DNA of 64,000 bases from Paractinoplanes tereljensis (GCF_016862435.1 NZ_BOMY01000025.1:124001-188000); one strand, 5' to 3'. Counted from the stretch's first letter, positions 42,146-51,951 are shown. Numbers and translations: made by a program. The notes: generated by a model from the sequence alone, not told the origin.

Positions 42146-43555
42146 GTGGATGGGACCGAGACCGGCTGGGGCCGGCCTGCGGAACCAGCCCCGCGTTGGC
42201 GGGCGCTGCTCGATCGTGCCCGGCACGGCGCACGCGCCGCCGCCGAGGAAACCGAACCGGAGCAGGACGCACCGCAGGCGCCGCCGCAGCAGTTCGGCCA
42301 GCCGCTGCCGACCCGCCGGCCCTACAACCCGCTCGACCCGCGCGCCCAGCAGCCGCCGCAGCCGCACGACCGGGCCTACGAGCAGCGGGCGCCCGAGCAG
42401 CAGTTCGATCCCCGGCCGATGCCGCAGCGGCCGATCAACCCGCTCGACCCGCGCCATCAGGTCCGTCAGCCGCCGCCGGCCCCGCCGGTTCCGGCTCCGG
42501 CGCCACCGGCCGAACCCAACGGGAACGGCCGCCGGGGCGCTCCCGAGCAACCGCACAGCTACTTCAGCCCGGCTCCGGCCCGGTCCGCCCCGGTGGCGCC
42601 GCCGGCCCCGCCGCAGCGTGACTATCCGCAGATCCGGGCGTCCGCCGCGGCGCCGGTGCGGCCACCGGCCCCGGCTCCCGTTCCCGCGCCGGCCCCGACC
42701 TCACCGGCCGGTGCCCGCATCGAGTGGCGGCAGACCGAGCCGGCCGGCGAGATGGACCGCGCCGTCGCGGTGCTGCGCCGCAAGCTCGGCAAGCCGCGCG
42801 TGCTGGCCTTCGCCAACCCCAAGGGCGGCGTGCACAAGACCACCGCCACCGTGCTGGCCGCGGCCACCATCGGCAGTGTCCGCGGTCGCGGCGTGCTCGC
42901 CTGGGACGACAACGAGCTGCGCGGCACGCTCGGCCTGCGGGCCGGCAGCGCCCGGCACGCCCGCACCATCAAGCACCTGCTCGCCGACCTGATGCAGATC
43001 GAGAACCTGCACGGGGACGGCCTGCTCAGCGAGCTCGACGCCTACCTGCGGCACGCCTCCGACGGCTCCTACGACGTGCTGGCCGGCGAGGAGAACCCGC
43101 GCTTCGCCCAGCGGCTCGACCAGGGCACCGTGCGCCGGGTGATGGACCTTTTGCGCCGCACCCACGACGTGATCTGCGTCGACACCGGCAACAACGTGGA
43201 GAGCGTCAACTGGCAGACCGTGATGCGCCAGGCCGACCAGCTGGTGATCACCACGGTGCCCCGCGAAGATGCGGCGTTCACCGCCGACTGGATGCTCGAC
43301 GTGCTCGACGAGAGCGGCATGGGCGATCTGGTGGCCAACGCCGTGACGTTGATCTCCTGTCCGTCGCCCGGGCCGCTGCCGATGCTTGCCGATTTCGCCA
43401 AGCACTTCGCCACCCGCACCCGCGCGGTCGCGGTCGTGCCCTACGACCCGTCGCTCGAGGTGGGCTCCTCGATCGAGTACCAGGATCTCCAGCCGGAGAC
43501 CAAGCAGGCGTGGCTCAAGGCCGCCTCGCTGATGATCGAGCCCTTCGCCGAATAG
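42146..43555 (+). CDS. ParA/MinD-like ATPase with a proline-rich N terminus
   Basis: This encodes about 469 aa. The first about 195 residues are Pro/Ala/Gln-rich and disordered, with repeated PLDPR and PAP motifs. The ATPase domain has the deviant Walker A NPKGGVHKTTAT (K226 and K231) and VICVDTGNNVESVNW as the Walker B region. This plan resembles actinobacterial EspI-like/MinD-like proteins rather than the chromosomal ParA, and no parB is adjacent. The GTG at 42146 has GGGAGGA 6 nt upstream. The partner is unknown. Confidence 0.85.
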   Translation: MDGTETGWGRPAEPAPRWRALLDRARHGARAAAEETEPEQDAPQAPPQQFGQPLPTRRPYNPLDPRAQQPPQPHDRAYEQRAPEQQFDPRPMPQRPINPLDPRHQVRQPPPAPPVPAPAPPAEPNGNGRRGAPEQPHSYFSPAPARSAPVAPPAPPQRDYPQIRASAAAPVRPPAPAPVPAPAPTSPAGARIEWRQTEPAGEMDRAVAVLRRKLGKPRVLAFANPKGGVHKTTATVLAAATIGSVRGRGVLAWDDNELRGTLGLRAGSARHARTIKHLLADLMQIENLHGDGLLSELDAYLRHASDGSYDVLAGEENPRFAQRLDQGTVRRVMDLLRRTHDVICVDTGNNVESVNWQTVMRQADQLVITTVPREDAAFTADWMLDVLDESGMGDLVANAVTLISCPSPGPLPMLADFAKHFATRTRAVAVVPYDPSLEVGSSIEYQDLQPETKQAWLKAASLMIEPFAE

Positions 43556-43632
43556 GCACCGCGCGCCCCTCGAATCTTGTCGGGGGGTCGGACTAGAGTC
43601 GCTCGGGTCGTCATAACTTAAGGGGGCCCCGG

Positions 43633-46600
43633 GTGTCTGACTCGTTCGTGCATCTACACGTGCACACCGAGTATTCGATGCTCGACGGAGCTGCCCGGGT
43701 CAAGGAGCTGCTCGCCGAGGCCAAACGGCTGGGCATGCCGGCCGCGGCGATCACCGACCACGGCAACATGCACGGCGCCTACGACTTCTACAACCAGGCC
43801 AAGGCGGCCGGCATCACCCCGGTGATCGGCGTCGAGGCCTACGTCGCCCCCGAGTCGCGGCTCACCAAGAGCCGCATCAAGTGGGGCCGCCCCGAGCAGA
43901 AGAGCGACGACATCTCCGGCAACGGTGCGTACACCCACATGACCATGTGGGCCCGCAACGCGGTCGGCCTGAAGAACCTCTTCCGGCTCAACTCGCGGGC
44001 GTCGATGGAGGGCCAGCTCGGTAAATACCCGCGGATGGACTTCGACATCATCGCCGAGCACGCCGAGGGCATCATGGGCACCACCGGCTGCCCGTCCGGC
44101 ACCGTGCAGACCCGGCTGCGGCTCGGCCAGTTCGACGAGGCGCTGAAGTCCGCCGCGAAATACCAGGAAGCCCTCGGCAAGGACAACTACTTCCTCGAGA
44201 TCATGGACCACGGTCTCTCGATCGAGAAGCGGGTCCGCGACGGGCTGCTCGAGATCGGTCAGAAACTCGGCATCAAGCCGCTGGTGACCAACGACTCGCA
44301 CTACGTCCACGAGGCGCAGTCCGAGGCGCACGACGTGCTGCTGTGCGTGCAGACCGGCAGCAACGTGGCCGACCCCAACCGGTTCCGCTTCGACGGCAAC
44401 GGCTACTTCGTCAAGTCGGCCGACCAGATGCGCGCGGTCGACTCCTCCGAGGCGTGGCAGGAAGGCTGCCGCACGACGCTGCTGGTGGCCGAGCGAGTCG
44501 ACATCGAGGGCATGTTCACCTTCAAGAACCTGATGCCCCGGTTCCCGATCCCGGACGGCTACACCGAAGAGGAATACTTCCGGCACGTCGCCTACGAGGG
44601 CCTGCACCGCCGGTTCCCGGACGGCATCCCCGACACGCACGTCAAGCAGGCGGAATACGAGCTCGGCATCATCATCCAGATGGGCTTCCCGTCCTACTTC
44701 CTGGTGGTCGCCGACTTCATCCAGTGGTCCAAGAACAACGGCATCGCGGTCGGCCCGGGTCGTGGTTCCGCGGCCGGCTCCCTGGTGGCGTACGCGATGG
44801 GCATCACCGACCTCGACCCGCTGCCGCACGGCCTGATCTTCGAGCGGTTCCTCAACCCCGAGCGCATCTCGATGCCCGATGTCGACATCGACTTCGACGA
44901 GCGCCGGCGCGGCGAGGTCATCAAGTACGTGACCGACCGCTGGGGCGAGGACAAGGTCGCGCAGATCGCCACGTTCGGCACGATCAAGGCGAAGGCCGCG
45001 ATCAAGGACTCGGCCCGGGTGCTGGGTTACCCCTACTCGGTCGGCGACCAGATCACCAAGGCCATGCCGCCCGACGTGATGGGCAAGGGCATCACCCTCG
45101 GTGGCATCTTCAACAAGGACGACAAGCGGTACAGCGAGGCCGGCGAGGTCCGCAGCCTGTACGAGCAGAACCCCGACGTCAAAAAGGTGATCGACACCGC
45201 GCGCGGGATCGAGGGCCTGATCCGGCAGACCGGTGTGCACGCGGCCGGCGTGATCATGTCGGCCGAGCCGATCATCGACCACATCCCGCTGATGCGCCGG
45301 GCCGCCGACGGCGTGATCATCACGCAGTTCGACTACCCGACCTGCGAGACGCTCGGCCTGCTCAAGATGGACTTCCTGGGTCTGCGAAACCTGACGATCC
45401 TCGACGACGCCGTCAAGAACATCAAACTCAACCACAGCCTCGACCTCGACCTGCTGGCGCTGCCGCTGGACGACCAGGCGGCCTACGACCTGCTGGCCCG
45501 CGGTGACACGCTGGGCGTGTTCCAGCTCGACGGCGGGCCGATGCGGTCGCTGCTGCGGCTGATGAAGCCCGACAACTTCGAGGACATCTCCGCGGTCCTG
45601 GCGCTCTACCGGCCGGGCCCGATGGGCGTCGACTCGCACACCAACTACGCGCTGCGTAAGAACAAGCTGCAGGACATCACGCCGATCCACCCGGAGCTCG
45701 AGGCACCGCTGCGGGAGATCCTGGAGCCGACCTACGGCCTGATCGTCTATCAGGAGCAGGTGCAGCGGGCCGCGCAGATCCTGGCCGGCTACAGCCTCGG
45801 CCAGGCCGACCTGCTCCGCCGGGCGATGGGTAAGAAGAAGAAGGAGATCCTCGACAAGGAGTTCGGTCCGTTCCAGCAGGGCTGCATGGAGCGGGGCTAC
45901 TCCAAGGAGGCCATCCAGGCGGTGTGGGACGTCCTGGTCCCGTTCGCCGGCTACGCGTTCAACAAGGCGCACTCGGCGGCGTACGGCCTGGTCTCCTACT
46001 GGACGGCCTACCTCAAGGCGCACTACCCGGCGGAATACATGGGTGGTCTGCTCACCAGCGTCGGCGACGACAAGGACAAGATGGCGATGTACCTGGCCGA
46101 GTGCCGGCGCATGGGCATCCAGGTCCTGCCGCCCGACGTCAACGAGTCGGCCGGCCCGTTCACCCCGGTCGGCAAGGACATCCGGTTCGGTCTCGCCGCG
46201 GTCCGCAACGTCGGGCACAACGTGGTCGAGGCGGTCGCCCGGTGTCGCCAGGAAAAGGGTAAATACCAGGACTTCTACGACTTCCTGTCGAAGGTGGACG
46301 CGGTCGCCTGCAACAAGAAGACGATTGAATCGCTGATCAAGGCCGGCGCCTTCGACTCGATGGGGCACAGCCGCAAGGGCCTGCTCGCCGTGCACGCCGA
46401 GGCGATCGACGCGTACGCGGACGTCAAGCGCAACGAGGCGGCCGGCCAGTTCGACCTGTTCGGCGCGTTCGGGGACACCGACGGCGGCAGTGCCGCCACG
46501 GTCGCGATGCCGACCATCACCGACAGCGAGTGGGACAAGCGCGACAAGCTGGCCTTCGAGCGCGAGATGCTCGGACTCTACGTCTCCGACCACCCGCTCG

Positions 46601-47166
46601 CCGGCCTCGAAGGGCTGCTGGCCAACGCGGCCGACACCACCATCGCCGCCCTCAACGAGGAGGGCTCGGTCCCCGACGGGCAGATCGTCACCCTGGCCGG
46701 CATCCTCACCGGCGTGCAGCGGCGCATCACCAAGCAGGGCCGGGCGTGGGCGTCGGCCACCCTGGAAGATCTGGCCGGTGGGGTCGAGGCGCTGTTCTTC
46801 CCGAACACCTACGAGGTGATCGGGCAGTACATCGCCGAGGACGCGATCGTGGTGGTCAAGGGCCGGGTCGACCGTCGCGACGACACCCCGCGCATCATGG
46901 CGATGGACATGTCGCTGCCCGACGTCACCCACAACCCGGACAGCAAGCCGGTCACCCTGACCATGCCGATCACCCGGTGCACCCCGCCGCTGGTGTCGGA
47001 GCTGAAGGAGATCCTGATCAGCCACCCGGGCGACTCCGAGGTGCACGTCCATCTGCAGAACGGCAGCCGCACCACGGTCCTGCGGCTGGGTGCGGTGCGG
47101 GTGGCGCCGACGCCCGCGCTGCGCGCCGACCTGAAGATGATTCTCGGTCCGTCCGCGGTCGCCTGA
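43633..47166 (+). CDS. dnaE: DNA polymerase III alpha subunit DnaE (DnaE1 type)
   Basis: This encodes 1177 aa and is the replicative polymerase. The PHP domain starts at once (FVHLHVHTEYSMLDGAARV). The palm-domain motif PDVDIDFDERRR holds D418 and D420. The fingers, helix-hairpin-helix and OB-fold regions follow (ILTGVQRRITKQGRAWAS), and the length fits DnaE1. The GTG at 43633 follows AGGGGG. TAGAGT at 43594-43599 may be its -10. Confidence 0.97.
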   Translation: MSDSFVHLHVHTEYSMLDGAARVKELLAEAKRLGMPAAAITDHGNMHGAYDFYNQAKAAGITPVIGVEAYVAPESRLTKSRIKWGRPEQKSDDISGNGAYTHMTMWARNAVGLKNLFRLNSRASMEGQLGKYPRMDFDIIAEHAEGIMGTTGCPSGTVQTRLRLGQFDEALKSAAKYQEALGKDNYFLEIMDHGLSIEKRVRDGLLEIGQKLGIKPLVTNDSHYVHEAQSEAHDVLLCVQTGSNVADPNRFRFDGNGYFVKSADQMRAVDSSEAWQEGCRTTLLVAERVDIEGMFTFKNLMPRFPIPDGYTEEEYFRHVAYEGLHRRFPDGIPDTHVKQAEYELGIIIQMGFPSYFLVVADFIQWSKNNGIAVGPGRGSAAGSLVAYAMGITDLDPLPHGLIFERFLNPERISMPDVDIDFDERRRGEVIKYVTDRWGEDKVAQIATFGTIKAKAAIKDSARVLGYPYSVGDQITKAMPPDVMGKGITLGGIFNKDDKRYSEAGEVRSLYEQNPDVKKVIDTARGIEGLIRQTGVHAAGVIMSAEPIIDHIPLMRRAADGVIITQFDYPTCETLGLLKMDFLGLRNLTILDDAVKNIKLNHSLDLDLLALPLDDQAAYDLLARGDTLGVFQLDGGPMRSLLRLMKPDNFEDISAVLALYRPGPMGVDSHTNYALRKNKLQDITPIHPELEAPLREILEPTYGLIVYQEQVQRAAQILAGYSLGQADLLRRAMGKKKKEILDKEFGPFQQGCMERGYSKEAIQAVWDVLVPFAGYAFNKAHSAAYGLVSYWTAYLKAHYPAEYMGGLLTSVGDDKDKMAMYLAECRRMGIQVLPPDVNESAGPFTPVGKDIRFGLAAVRNVGHNVVEAVARCRQEKGKYQDFYDFLSKVDAVACNKKTIESLIKAGAFDSMGHSRKGLLAVHAEAIDAYADVKRNEAAGQFDLFGAFGDTDGGSAATVAMPTITDSEWDKRDKLAFEREMLGLYVSDHPLAGLEGLLANAADTTIAALNEEGSVPDGQIVTLAGILTGVQRRITKQGRAWASATLEDLAGGVEALFFPNTYEVIGQYIAEDAIVVVKGRVDRRDDTPRIMAMDMSLPDVTHNPDSKPVTLTMPITRCTPPLVSELKEILISHPGDSEVHVHLQNGSRTTVLRLGAVRVAPTPALRADLKMILGPSAVA

Positions 47167-47185
47167 GCCGTGCCCGGGGCCGATC

Positions 47186-47215
47186 GCGACAGTTGCCCGG
47201 CGAACCTGGCAGGAT
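47186..47215 (+). promoter_or_regulatory. Candidate leaderless promoter of the DUF2567-like gene
   Basis: GCGACA (47186-47191), an 18-bp spacer and CAGGAT (47210-47215) lie 6 nt before the GTG at 47222. There is no Shine-Dalgarno sequence, in keeping with a leaderless transcript. Confidence 0.35.
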
Positions 47216-47221
47216 CGTAGG

Positions 47222-47956
47222 GTGAATCCGAGTCAGGAGCCGGCGCAGCCGCCCGATGAACCGGTCGGTTACGGCCTGGCCCACCCGTTCGGCCCCGAGG
47301 GCGAGAGCCCCGAGGCGACCGGTCCGGAGCCCTGGTGGACGCTGAGCCGCACCCCGCGCCGGCCGTGGCGGCGCACCGCGCTGGTCGCGACCCTCGCCGC
47401 GGTCGTGGTGTTCGTGCTCGGCGCCCCGTTCGGCCTGCTGTGGGCTTGGCTGGCGCCGGCCGTCCCGGTCGTGCAGACCGGCACCGACATCGTCATCAAC
47501 GACTCCTCCCCCGAGGAGTACATCGCCGCCGACGGTTGGTACACGTTGCTCGGCCTGGGCTTCGGCCTGCTCGTGGCGATCGTCGCCTGGCTGCTGCTGC
47601 GCCGCGACCGTGGCCCGTTCCTGCTGCTCGGCGTGGTGGTCGGCACGCTCGGCGCCGGTTACCTGGTCGGCCCGTGGATCGGCGAGATGATCGGTCGCGA
47701 CGACTACCGGCGCTGGAGCGAGACCGCGGCCAAGGGTGCCGCCTACCTGGCCCCGCCCGAGGTGCACTCGACCGGGCCGCTGCTGGTGCCGGCGTTCGCG
47801 GCGGCGATCGTGCTGACCCTGCTGGCCGGCTGGTCCAACGACCCCGACCTCGACCAGCCGGGCGCGAAGCCCGGTTACGGGCCCAACGCGGCCGCCCAGG
47901 AGGACGCCTGGCCCGACCTCGAAGAGGCCGAGCCGGGGCGCCCGTCGGTCAGTTAG
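47222..47956 (+). CDS. Membrane protein, probably DUF2567-like
   Basis: This encodes 244 aa with four hydrophobic segments after a Pro/Glu-rich cytoplasmic N terminus (about 55 aa). Between the first and second segments is an outside loop containing NDSSPEEYIAADGWYTLLG, which resembles actinobacterial DUF2567 proteins. The function is unknown. It is convergent with the LON-domain gene and overlaps its end by 8 bp. Confidence 0.7.
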   Translation: MNPSQEPAQPPDEPVGYGLAHPFGPEGESPEATGPEPWWTLSRTPRRPWRRTALVATLAAVVVFVLGAPFGLLWAWLAPAVPVVQTGTDIVINDSSPEEYIAADGWYTLLGLGFGLLVAIVAWLLLRRDRGPFLLLGVVVGTLGAGYLVGPWIGEMIGRDDYRRWSETAAKGAAYLAPPEVHSTGPLLVPAFAAAIVLTLLAGWSNDPDLDQPGAKPGYGPNAAAQEDAWPDLEEAEPGRPSVS

Positions 47957-48656
47957 GGCTGGCCGGGCGGGCCAGGTCGGACAGCGGCACCGGCACCGCC
48001 CGCACCCGGGCCAGCAGGCCGGCCTCCCGGTTGAGCAGTTTCAGCTCGGCGCGCAGCCGGCTGGCGGTGTCGGGCGCGGCCAGCAGCAGCTGCCGCTCGT
48101 CGATGGTCAGCTGGGCGGTGGCGGCGATCAGATGGGACAGCACGGTCGGGTCGCCGGGCACCGCGTCGAGCGCCTCGGAGTCGGGGCGCAGCAGATCGAG
48201 ATAGGTGCGGAAGGCGGCGAGGGCCCGCGGGGCCAGCTGGGCGGCGGTCTCGTCGGCGGACTCCTCGGGGAGCCACTCGATGCCGGCCGTCAGGTAGGGC
48301 TCGGGGCCCTGCCGGACGTCGAGGATGGTGAACCGGCGCCGGCCCACGGTCATGATGTCGAACCGGCCGTCGGGCAGCTCGGTGACCTGACGCAGCTCGG
48401 CCGTGCACCCCACCGGGTAGAGGTCGTCGGCCTTGATCGGTGGTGGTTCGGGGGCCGGGTCGTCCTCGGACTCGGGGGAGGGCGCCTCCACCCCGCGGCG
48501 GAGGGTCACCACCCCGAACTCGTGCGGGCCGTCCTCGGTGCTGGCCACCAACTCGCGGACCAGCGAACGGTAACGCTCCTCGAAGATGTGAAGGGGGAGC
48601 ACAAGGCCGGGAAACAGCACCGTACCCAGGGGGAATACTGGTAGCCGCTCGCTCAC
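47949..48656 (-). CDS. LON substrate-binding (N-terminal) domain protein
   Basis: This encodes 235 aa from GTG 48656. LPVFPLGTVLFPGLVLPLHIFEERYR is the LON-N signature (split here as LPVFPLGTVLFPG and LPLHIFEERYR). The protein contains only this domain plus a helical C terminus, with no AAA+ or Ser-Lys protease part. Such solo LON proteins are common in actinobacteria and may bind unfolded substrates. A Pro/Glu-rich insert lies near residues 55-75. Confidence 0.88.
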   Translation of the reverse strand: MSERLPVFPLGTVLFPGLVLPLHIFEERYRSLVRELVASTEDGPHEFGVVTLRRGVEAPSPESEDDPAPEPPPIKADDLYPVGCTAELRQVTELPDGRFDIMTVGRRRFTILDVRQGPEPYLTAGIEWLPEESADETAAQLAPRALAAFRTYLDLLRPDSEALDAVPGDPTVLSHLIAATAQLTIDERQLLLAAPDTASRLRAELKLLNREAGLLARVRAVPVPLSDLARPASPN

Positions 48657-48741
48657 GACCTCAGCCTATCGGCACCTTCACCATGGTCAACCCGTCCCCG
48701 GGCCGACCGAGGGCCGGAAACCGTCCCACGCGCTGGGCGCC

Positions 48742-48747
48742 TAGAAT
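48742..48747 (+). promoter_or_regulatory. -10 element of a probable leaderless his operon promoter
   Basis: TAGAAT at 48742-48747 is near consensus and lies 6 nt before the hisD GTG. No Shine-Dalgarno sequence is visible, so hisD is probably translated from a leaderless mRNA. The -35 is weak. No histidine-rich leader peptide is present. Confidence 0.55.
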
Positions 48748-48753
48748 TGACGC

Positions 48754-50109
48754 GTGCTGAAACTGACTGACCTGCGTGGCTCCCGCCGGGATCCCCGAGG
48801 CATCCTGCCCCGGGCTCAGCTCGACGTCTCCGAGGCCGTCGAGCGCATCCGTCCGGTGGTCGAGGCGGTCCATCAGCGCGGATTCGCGGCCATCCAGGAG
48901 GCCACCGCCCGGTTCGACGGCGTCGAGCTGACCCGGCTGCGGGTTCCGGTGGAGGCCATCGCGGCGGCCGGCGAGGCCCTCGAGCCGGAGATCCGCGAGG
49001 CGCTGCTCGAAGTGATCACCCGCACCCGCAAGGTGCACCGCGATCAGCGCCGGGCCGACGTCACCACCCAGGTGGTCGACGGCGGCACGGTCACCGAGCG
49101 CTGGCTTCCGGTGCAGCGGGTCGGCCTCTACGTCCCCGGCGGCCTGGCCGTCTACCCGTCGACCGTGGTGATGAACGTGGTGCCGGCCCAGGAAGCGGGG
49201 GTCGACGCGCTGGTGGTGGCGTCGCCGCCGCAGAAGGAGAACGGCGGCCTGCCGGACGCCCGGGTGCTGGCCGCCTGTGCGCTGCTCGGGGTCGACGAGG
49301 TCTACGCGGTCGGCGGGGCCCAGGCCATCGCGATGCTCGGCTACGGCTCGGACGGCGCCGACGAGGGCGACCGCTGCGAGCCGGTCGACGTGATCACCGG
49401 GCCGGGAAACATCTGGGTCACCGCGGCCAAGCGGCTGCTGCAGGGCACGGTGGGCATCGACGCCGAGGCCGGGCCGACCGAGATCGCGATCCTGGCCGAC
49501 GAGACCGCCGATCCGCGGCACGTCGCCGCCGACCTGATCAGCCAGGCCGAGCACGACCCGCTCGCCGCCAGTGTGCTGGTCACCGACTCGGAGCAGCTGG
49601 TCGCGGCGGTCGAGACCGAGCTCACCCGGATGGTCGCGGCCACCAAGCACTCGCAGCGGGTGCTCACCTCGCTGACCGGCGCGCAGTCCGGCGTCGTCCT
49701 GGTCGACGACCTGGAGCAGGGCCTGGCGGTCGTCGACGCGTACGCGGCGGAGCACCTGGAGATTCAGACGCGCGACGCGCGGCAGTGGGCCATGCGGGTC
49801 CGCAATGCCGGCGCGATCTTCGTCGGTGCCTGGTCGCCGGTCTCGCTCGGCGACTATGCGGCCGGCTCCAACCACGTCCTGCCGACCGCCGGCTGTGCCC
49901 GGCACTCCTCGGGGCTCTCGGTGCAGTCGTTCCTGCGCGGGATCCACGTGGTGGAGTACACCGAGGCCGCTCTGCAAGACGTTGCGAGGCACGTGGTGAC
50001 CCTGGCCAACGCCGAGGACCTGCCGGCGCACGGGGAGGCCGTCCAGGTTCGTTTTCAGTCTGATCAAGGGCGGTCGGGTGGGGTGGCGGACGTGAGGTTC
50101 GACGGATGA
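48754..50109 (+). CDS. hisD: Histidinol dehydrogenase HisD
   Basis: This encodes 451 aa. It oxidises histidinol to histidine in two NAD-dependent steps with zinc. The signature GPGNIWVTAAKRLLQG and the active-site stretch AGPTEIAILADETAD are present; the His-rich SNHVLPTAG segment follows. First gene of the operon; GTG start; ATGA overlap with hisC. Confidence 0.97.
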   Translation: MLKLTDLRGSRRDPRGILPRAQLDVSEAVERIRPVVEAVHQRGFAAIQEATARFDGVELTRLRVPVEAIAAAGEALEPEIREALLEVITRTRKVHRDQRRADVTTQVVDGGTVTERWLPVQRVGLYVPGGLAVYPSTVVMNVVPAQEAGVDALVVASPPQKENGGLPDARVLAACALLGVDEVYAVGGAQAIAMLGYGSDGADEGDRCEPVDVITGPGNIWVTAAKRLLQGTVGIDAEAGPTEIAILADETADPRHVAADLISQAEHDPLAASVLVTDSEQLVAAVETELTRMVAATKHSQRVLTSLTGAQSGVVLVDDLEQGLAVVDAYAAEHLEIQTRDARQWAMRVRNAGAIFVGAWSPVSLGDYAAGSNHVLPTAGCARHSSGLSVQSFLRGIHVVEYTEAALQDVARHVVTLANAEDLPAHGEAVQVRFQSDQGRSGGVADVRFDG

Positions 50110-51182
50110 GGATCGACGATCTGCCGATCCGGGACGACCTGCGCGGGCAGACGCCGTACGGCGCGCCGCAGCTCGACGTCGCGGTGCGGCTGAACACCAA
50201 CGAGAACTCCTACCCGCTGCCCGACGACGTGGTGGAGGCGATCGGCAAGGCCGTGCAGGGCGAACTGCGCGACCTCAACCGCTACCCCGACCGCGACGCG
50301 ATGGCGCTGCGCACGGTGCTCGCCGACTACCTCGGGCACGGGCTGTCGCCGGCCAACGTGTGGGCCGCCAACGGGTCCAACGAGGTGCAGCAGCAGTTGC
50401 TGCAGGCGTTCGGCGGGCCGGGGCGCAAGGCGCTCGGGTTCGGCCCGTCCTACTCGATGCACCCGCTGCTGGCGCTGGGCACCGGCACCGATTGGATCGG
50501 CGCGCTGCGCGATCCCGACTTCGGGCTCGACCCGGTGGCCGCCGTCGCACAGATCGAGGAACACGACCCCGACCTGGTCTTCCTCTGCTCGCCGAACAAC
50601 CCGACCGGCACCGCCCTCGACCCCGAGGTGATCGCCGCGGTGCTCGACCGGGCCCGCGGCGTGGTGATCGTCGACGAGGCGTACGCCGAGTTCGCCCGGG
50701 CCGGCACGCCGAGCGCGCTGACCCTGCTGCCCGAGCACCCGCGGCTGATCGTCAGCCGCACCATGAGCAAGGCGTTCGGGTTCGCCGGCGGCCGGCTCGG
50801 CTACTTCGCCGCGCACCCGGCCGTGGTGGAAGCCGTCCAGCTGGTCCGCCTGCCCTACCACTTGAGCGCCCTGACCCAGGCGGCCGCGCGCGCGGCGGTG
50901 GCGCAACGTGACGCCCTGCTCGCGACCGTCGAGGCGATCAAGGAACAGCGTGACCGCATCGTGGACACGCTGCGTGAGCGCGGGTACCGCGTCGCCGACA
51001 GCGACGCCAACTTCGTGCTTTTTGCTGTGTCACCAGGCGAGGCGAGCGGCAACCAGAAAGTCACCTGGCAGCGACTGCTCGATCGAGGAGTGCTGATCCG
51101 CGATGTCGGCCTGCCGGGCTGGCTGCGGGTCACGGCCGGGACCCCGGCGGAAACTGATGCGTTCTTGGAGGCCCTCGGATGA
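50106..51182 (+). CDS. hisC: Histidinol-phosphate aminotransferase HisC
   Basis: This encodes 358 aa. It is a PLP-dependent fold I enzyme making histidinol phosphate. The PLP lysine is K222 in SRTMSKAFGFAGGRLGY; NPTGTALD and LNTNENSYPLP are also typical. Coupled to hisD and hisB by ATGA overlaps. Confidence 0.96.
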   Translation: MRIDDLPIRDDLRGQTPYGAPQLDVAVRLNTNENSYPLPDDVVEAIGKAVQGELRDLNRYPDRDAMALRTVLADYLGHGLSPANVWAANGSNEVQQQLLQAFGGPGRKALGFGPSYSMHPLLALGTGTDWIGALRDPDFGLDPVAAVAQIEEHDPDLVFLCSPNNPTGTALDPEVIAAVLDRARGVVIVDEAYAEFARAGTPSALTLLPEHPRLIVSRTMSKAFGFAGGRLGYFAAHPAVVEAVQLVRLPYHLSALTQAAARAAVAQRDALLATVEAIKEQRDRIVDTLRERGYRVADSDANFVLFAVSPGEASGNQKVTWQRLLDRGVLIRDVGLPGWLRVTAGTPAETDAFLEALG

Positions 51183-51790
51183 GCCGGACCGCGCGGATCG
51201 AGCGCGTCACCAAAGAGACCAAGGTGCTGGTCGAGATCGACCTCGACGGCACCGGCAAGGGCGACCTGAACACCGGGGTCGGCTTCTACGACCACATGCT
51301 CAACCAGATCGCCAAGCACGGCGGCTTCGACCTGACCGTGCGCACCGAGGGTGACCTGGAGATCGACGCGCACCACACGATGGAGGACACGGCCATCGCC
51401 CTCGGCGAGGCCTTCTCCCGGGCGCTGGGCGACAAGGCCGGCATCCGGCGGTACGGGTCGGCGACCATCCCGATGGACGAGGTGCTCTGCCGGGCCGCGA
51501 TCGATTTGTCCGGCCGGCCGTACGTGGTGCACGACGAACCGGAGCTGGCGCCCTACATCGGACCGGTCTACCCGACCAGCATGACCCGGCACATCTTCGA
51601 GTCGTTCGGGTTCGCGGCCAAGGTGACCCTGCACGTCAGCGTGCTGCGGGCGGCCCGCGACGGCGGCAAGCCGGACGCCCACCACGTGGTGGAGGCGCAG
51701 TTCAAGGCGTTCTCCCGGGCGCTGCGCGAGGCCGTCGAGATCGACCCGCGCAACGCCGGCGCGCTGCCGTCCACCAAGGGCGTGCTCTGA
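51179..51790 (+). CDS. hisB: Imidazoleglycerol-phosphate dehydratase HisB
   Basis: This encodes 203 aa, the monofunctional form. Metal-binding signatures are GFYDHMLNQIAKHGGFDL, DAHHTMEDTAIALGEA and DAHHVVEAQFKAFSRAL. The stop shares 1 nt with the start of the following small ORF (TGATG). Confidence 0.96.
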   Translation: MSRTARIERVTKETKVLVEIDLDGTGKGDLNTGVGFYDHMLNQIAKHGGFDLTVRTEGDLEIDAHHTMEDTAIALGEAFSRALGDKAGIRRYGSATIPMDEVLCRAAIDLSGRPYVVHDEPELAPYIGPVYPTSMTRHIFESFGFAAKVTLHVSVLRAARDGGKPDAHHVVEAQFKAFSRALREAVEIDPRNAGALPSTKGVL

Positions 51791-51951
51791 TGGCGGTGGT
51801 CTGCTTCATCGTCGCGGGCTTCCTGGTCGGCGGCGTGATCCAGCTGGTCAGGTCGGGTGCCACCAAGTTCAGCGTGGGGCTGGTCGGCGTGCTCGCGGCG
51901 CTGGCCGTCGCGGGCGGCGTGGCCTGGATGCTCCCCGGAGGCGACTCGTGA
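51790..51951 (+). CDS. Small two-span membrane protein in the his operon (53 aa)
   Basis: ATG at 51790 begins MAVVCFIVAGFLVGGVIQLV, has a short polar loop (RSGATKFS) and a second hydrophobic stretch (LAALAVAGGVAWML), ending GGDS. Its start overlaps the hisB stop (TGATG) and its stop overlaps the hisH start (GTGA), so it is embedded in the translational coupling chain. That placement and the two clean hydrophobic segments argue it is a real protein. No known his-pathway role. Confidence 0.7.
   Translation: MAVVCFIVAGFLVGGVIQLVRSGATKFSVGLVGVLAALAVAGGVAWMLPGGDS

Noticed and set aside
43654..47052. 1132-codon reverse frame inside dnaE
   Set aside because: It is a GC-driven shadow of dnaE with the composition of antisense translation and no recognisable motif.
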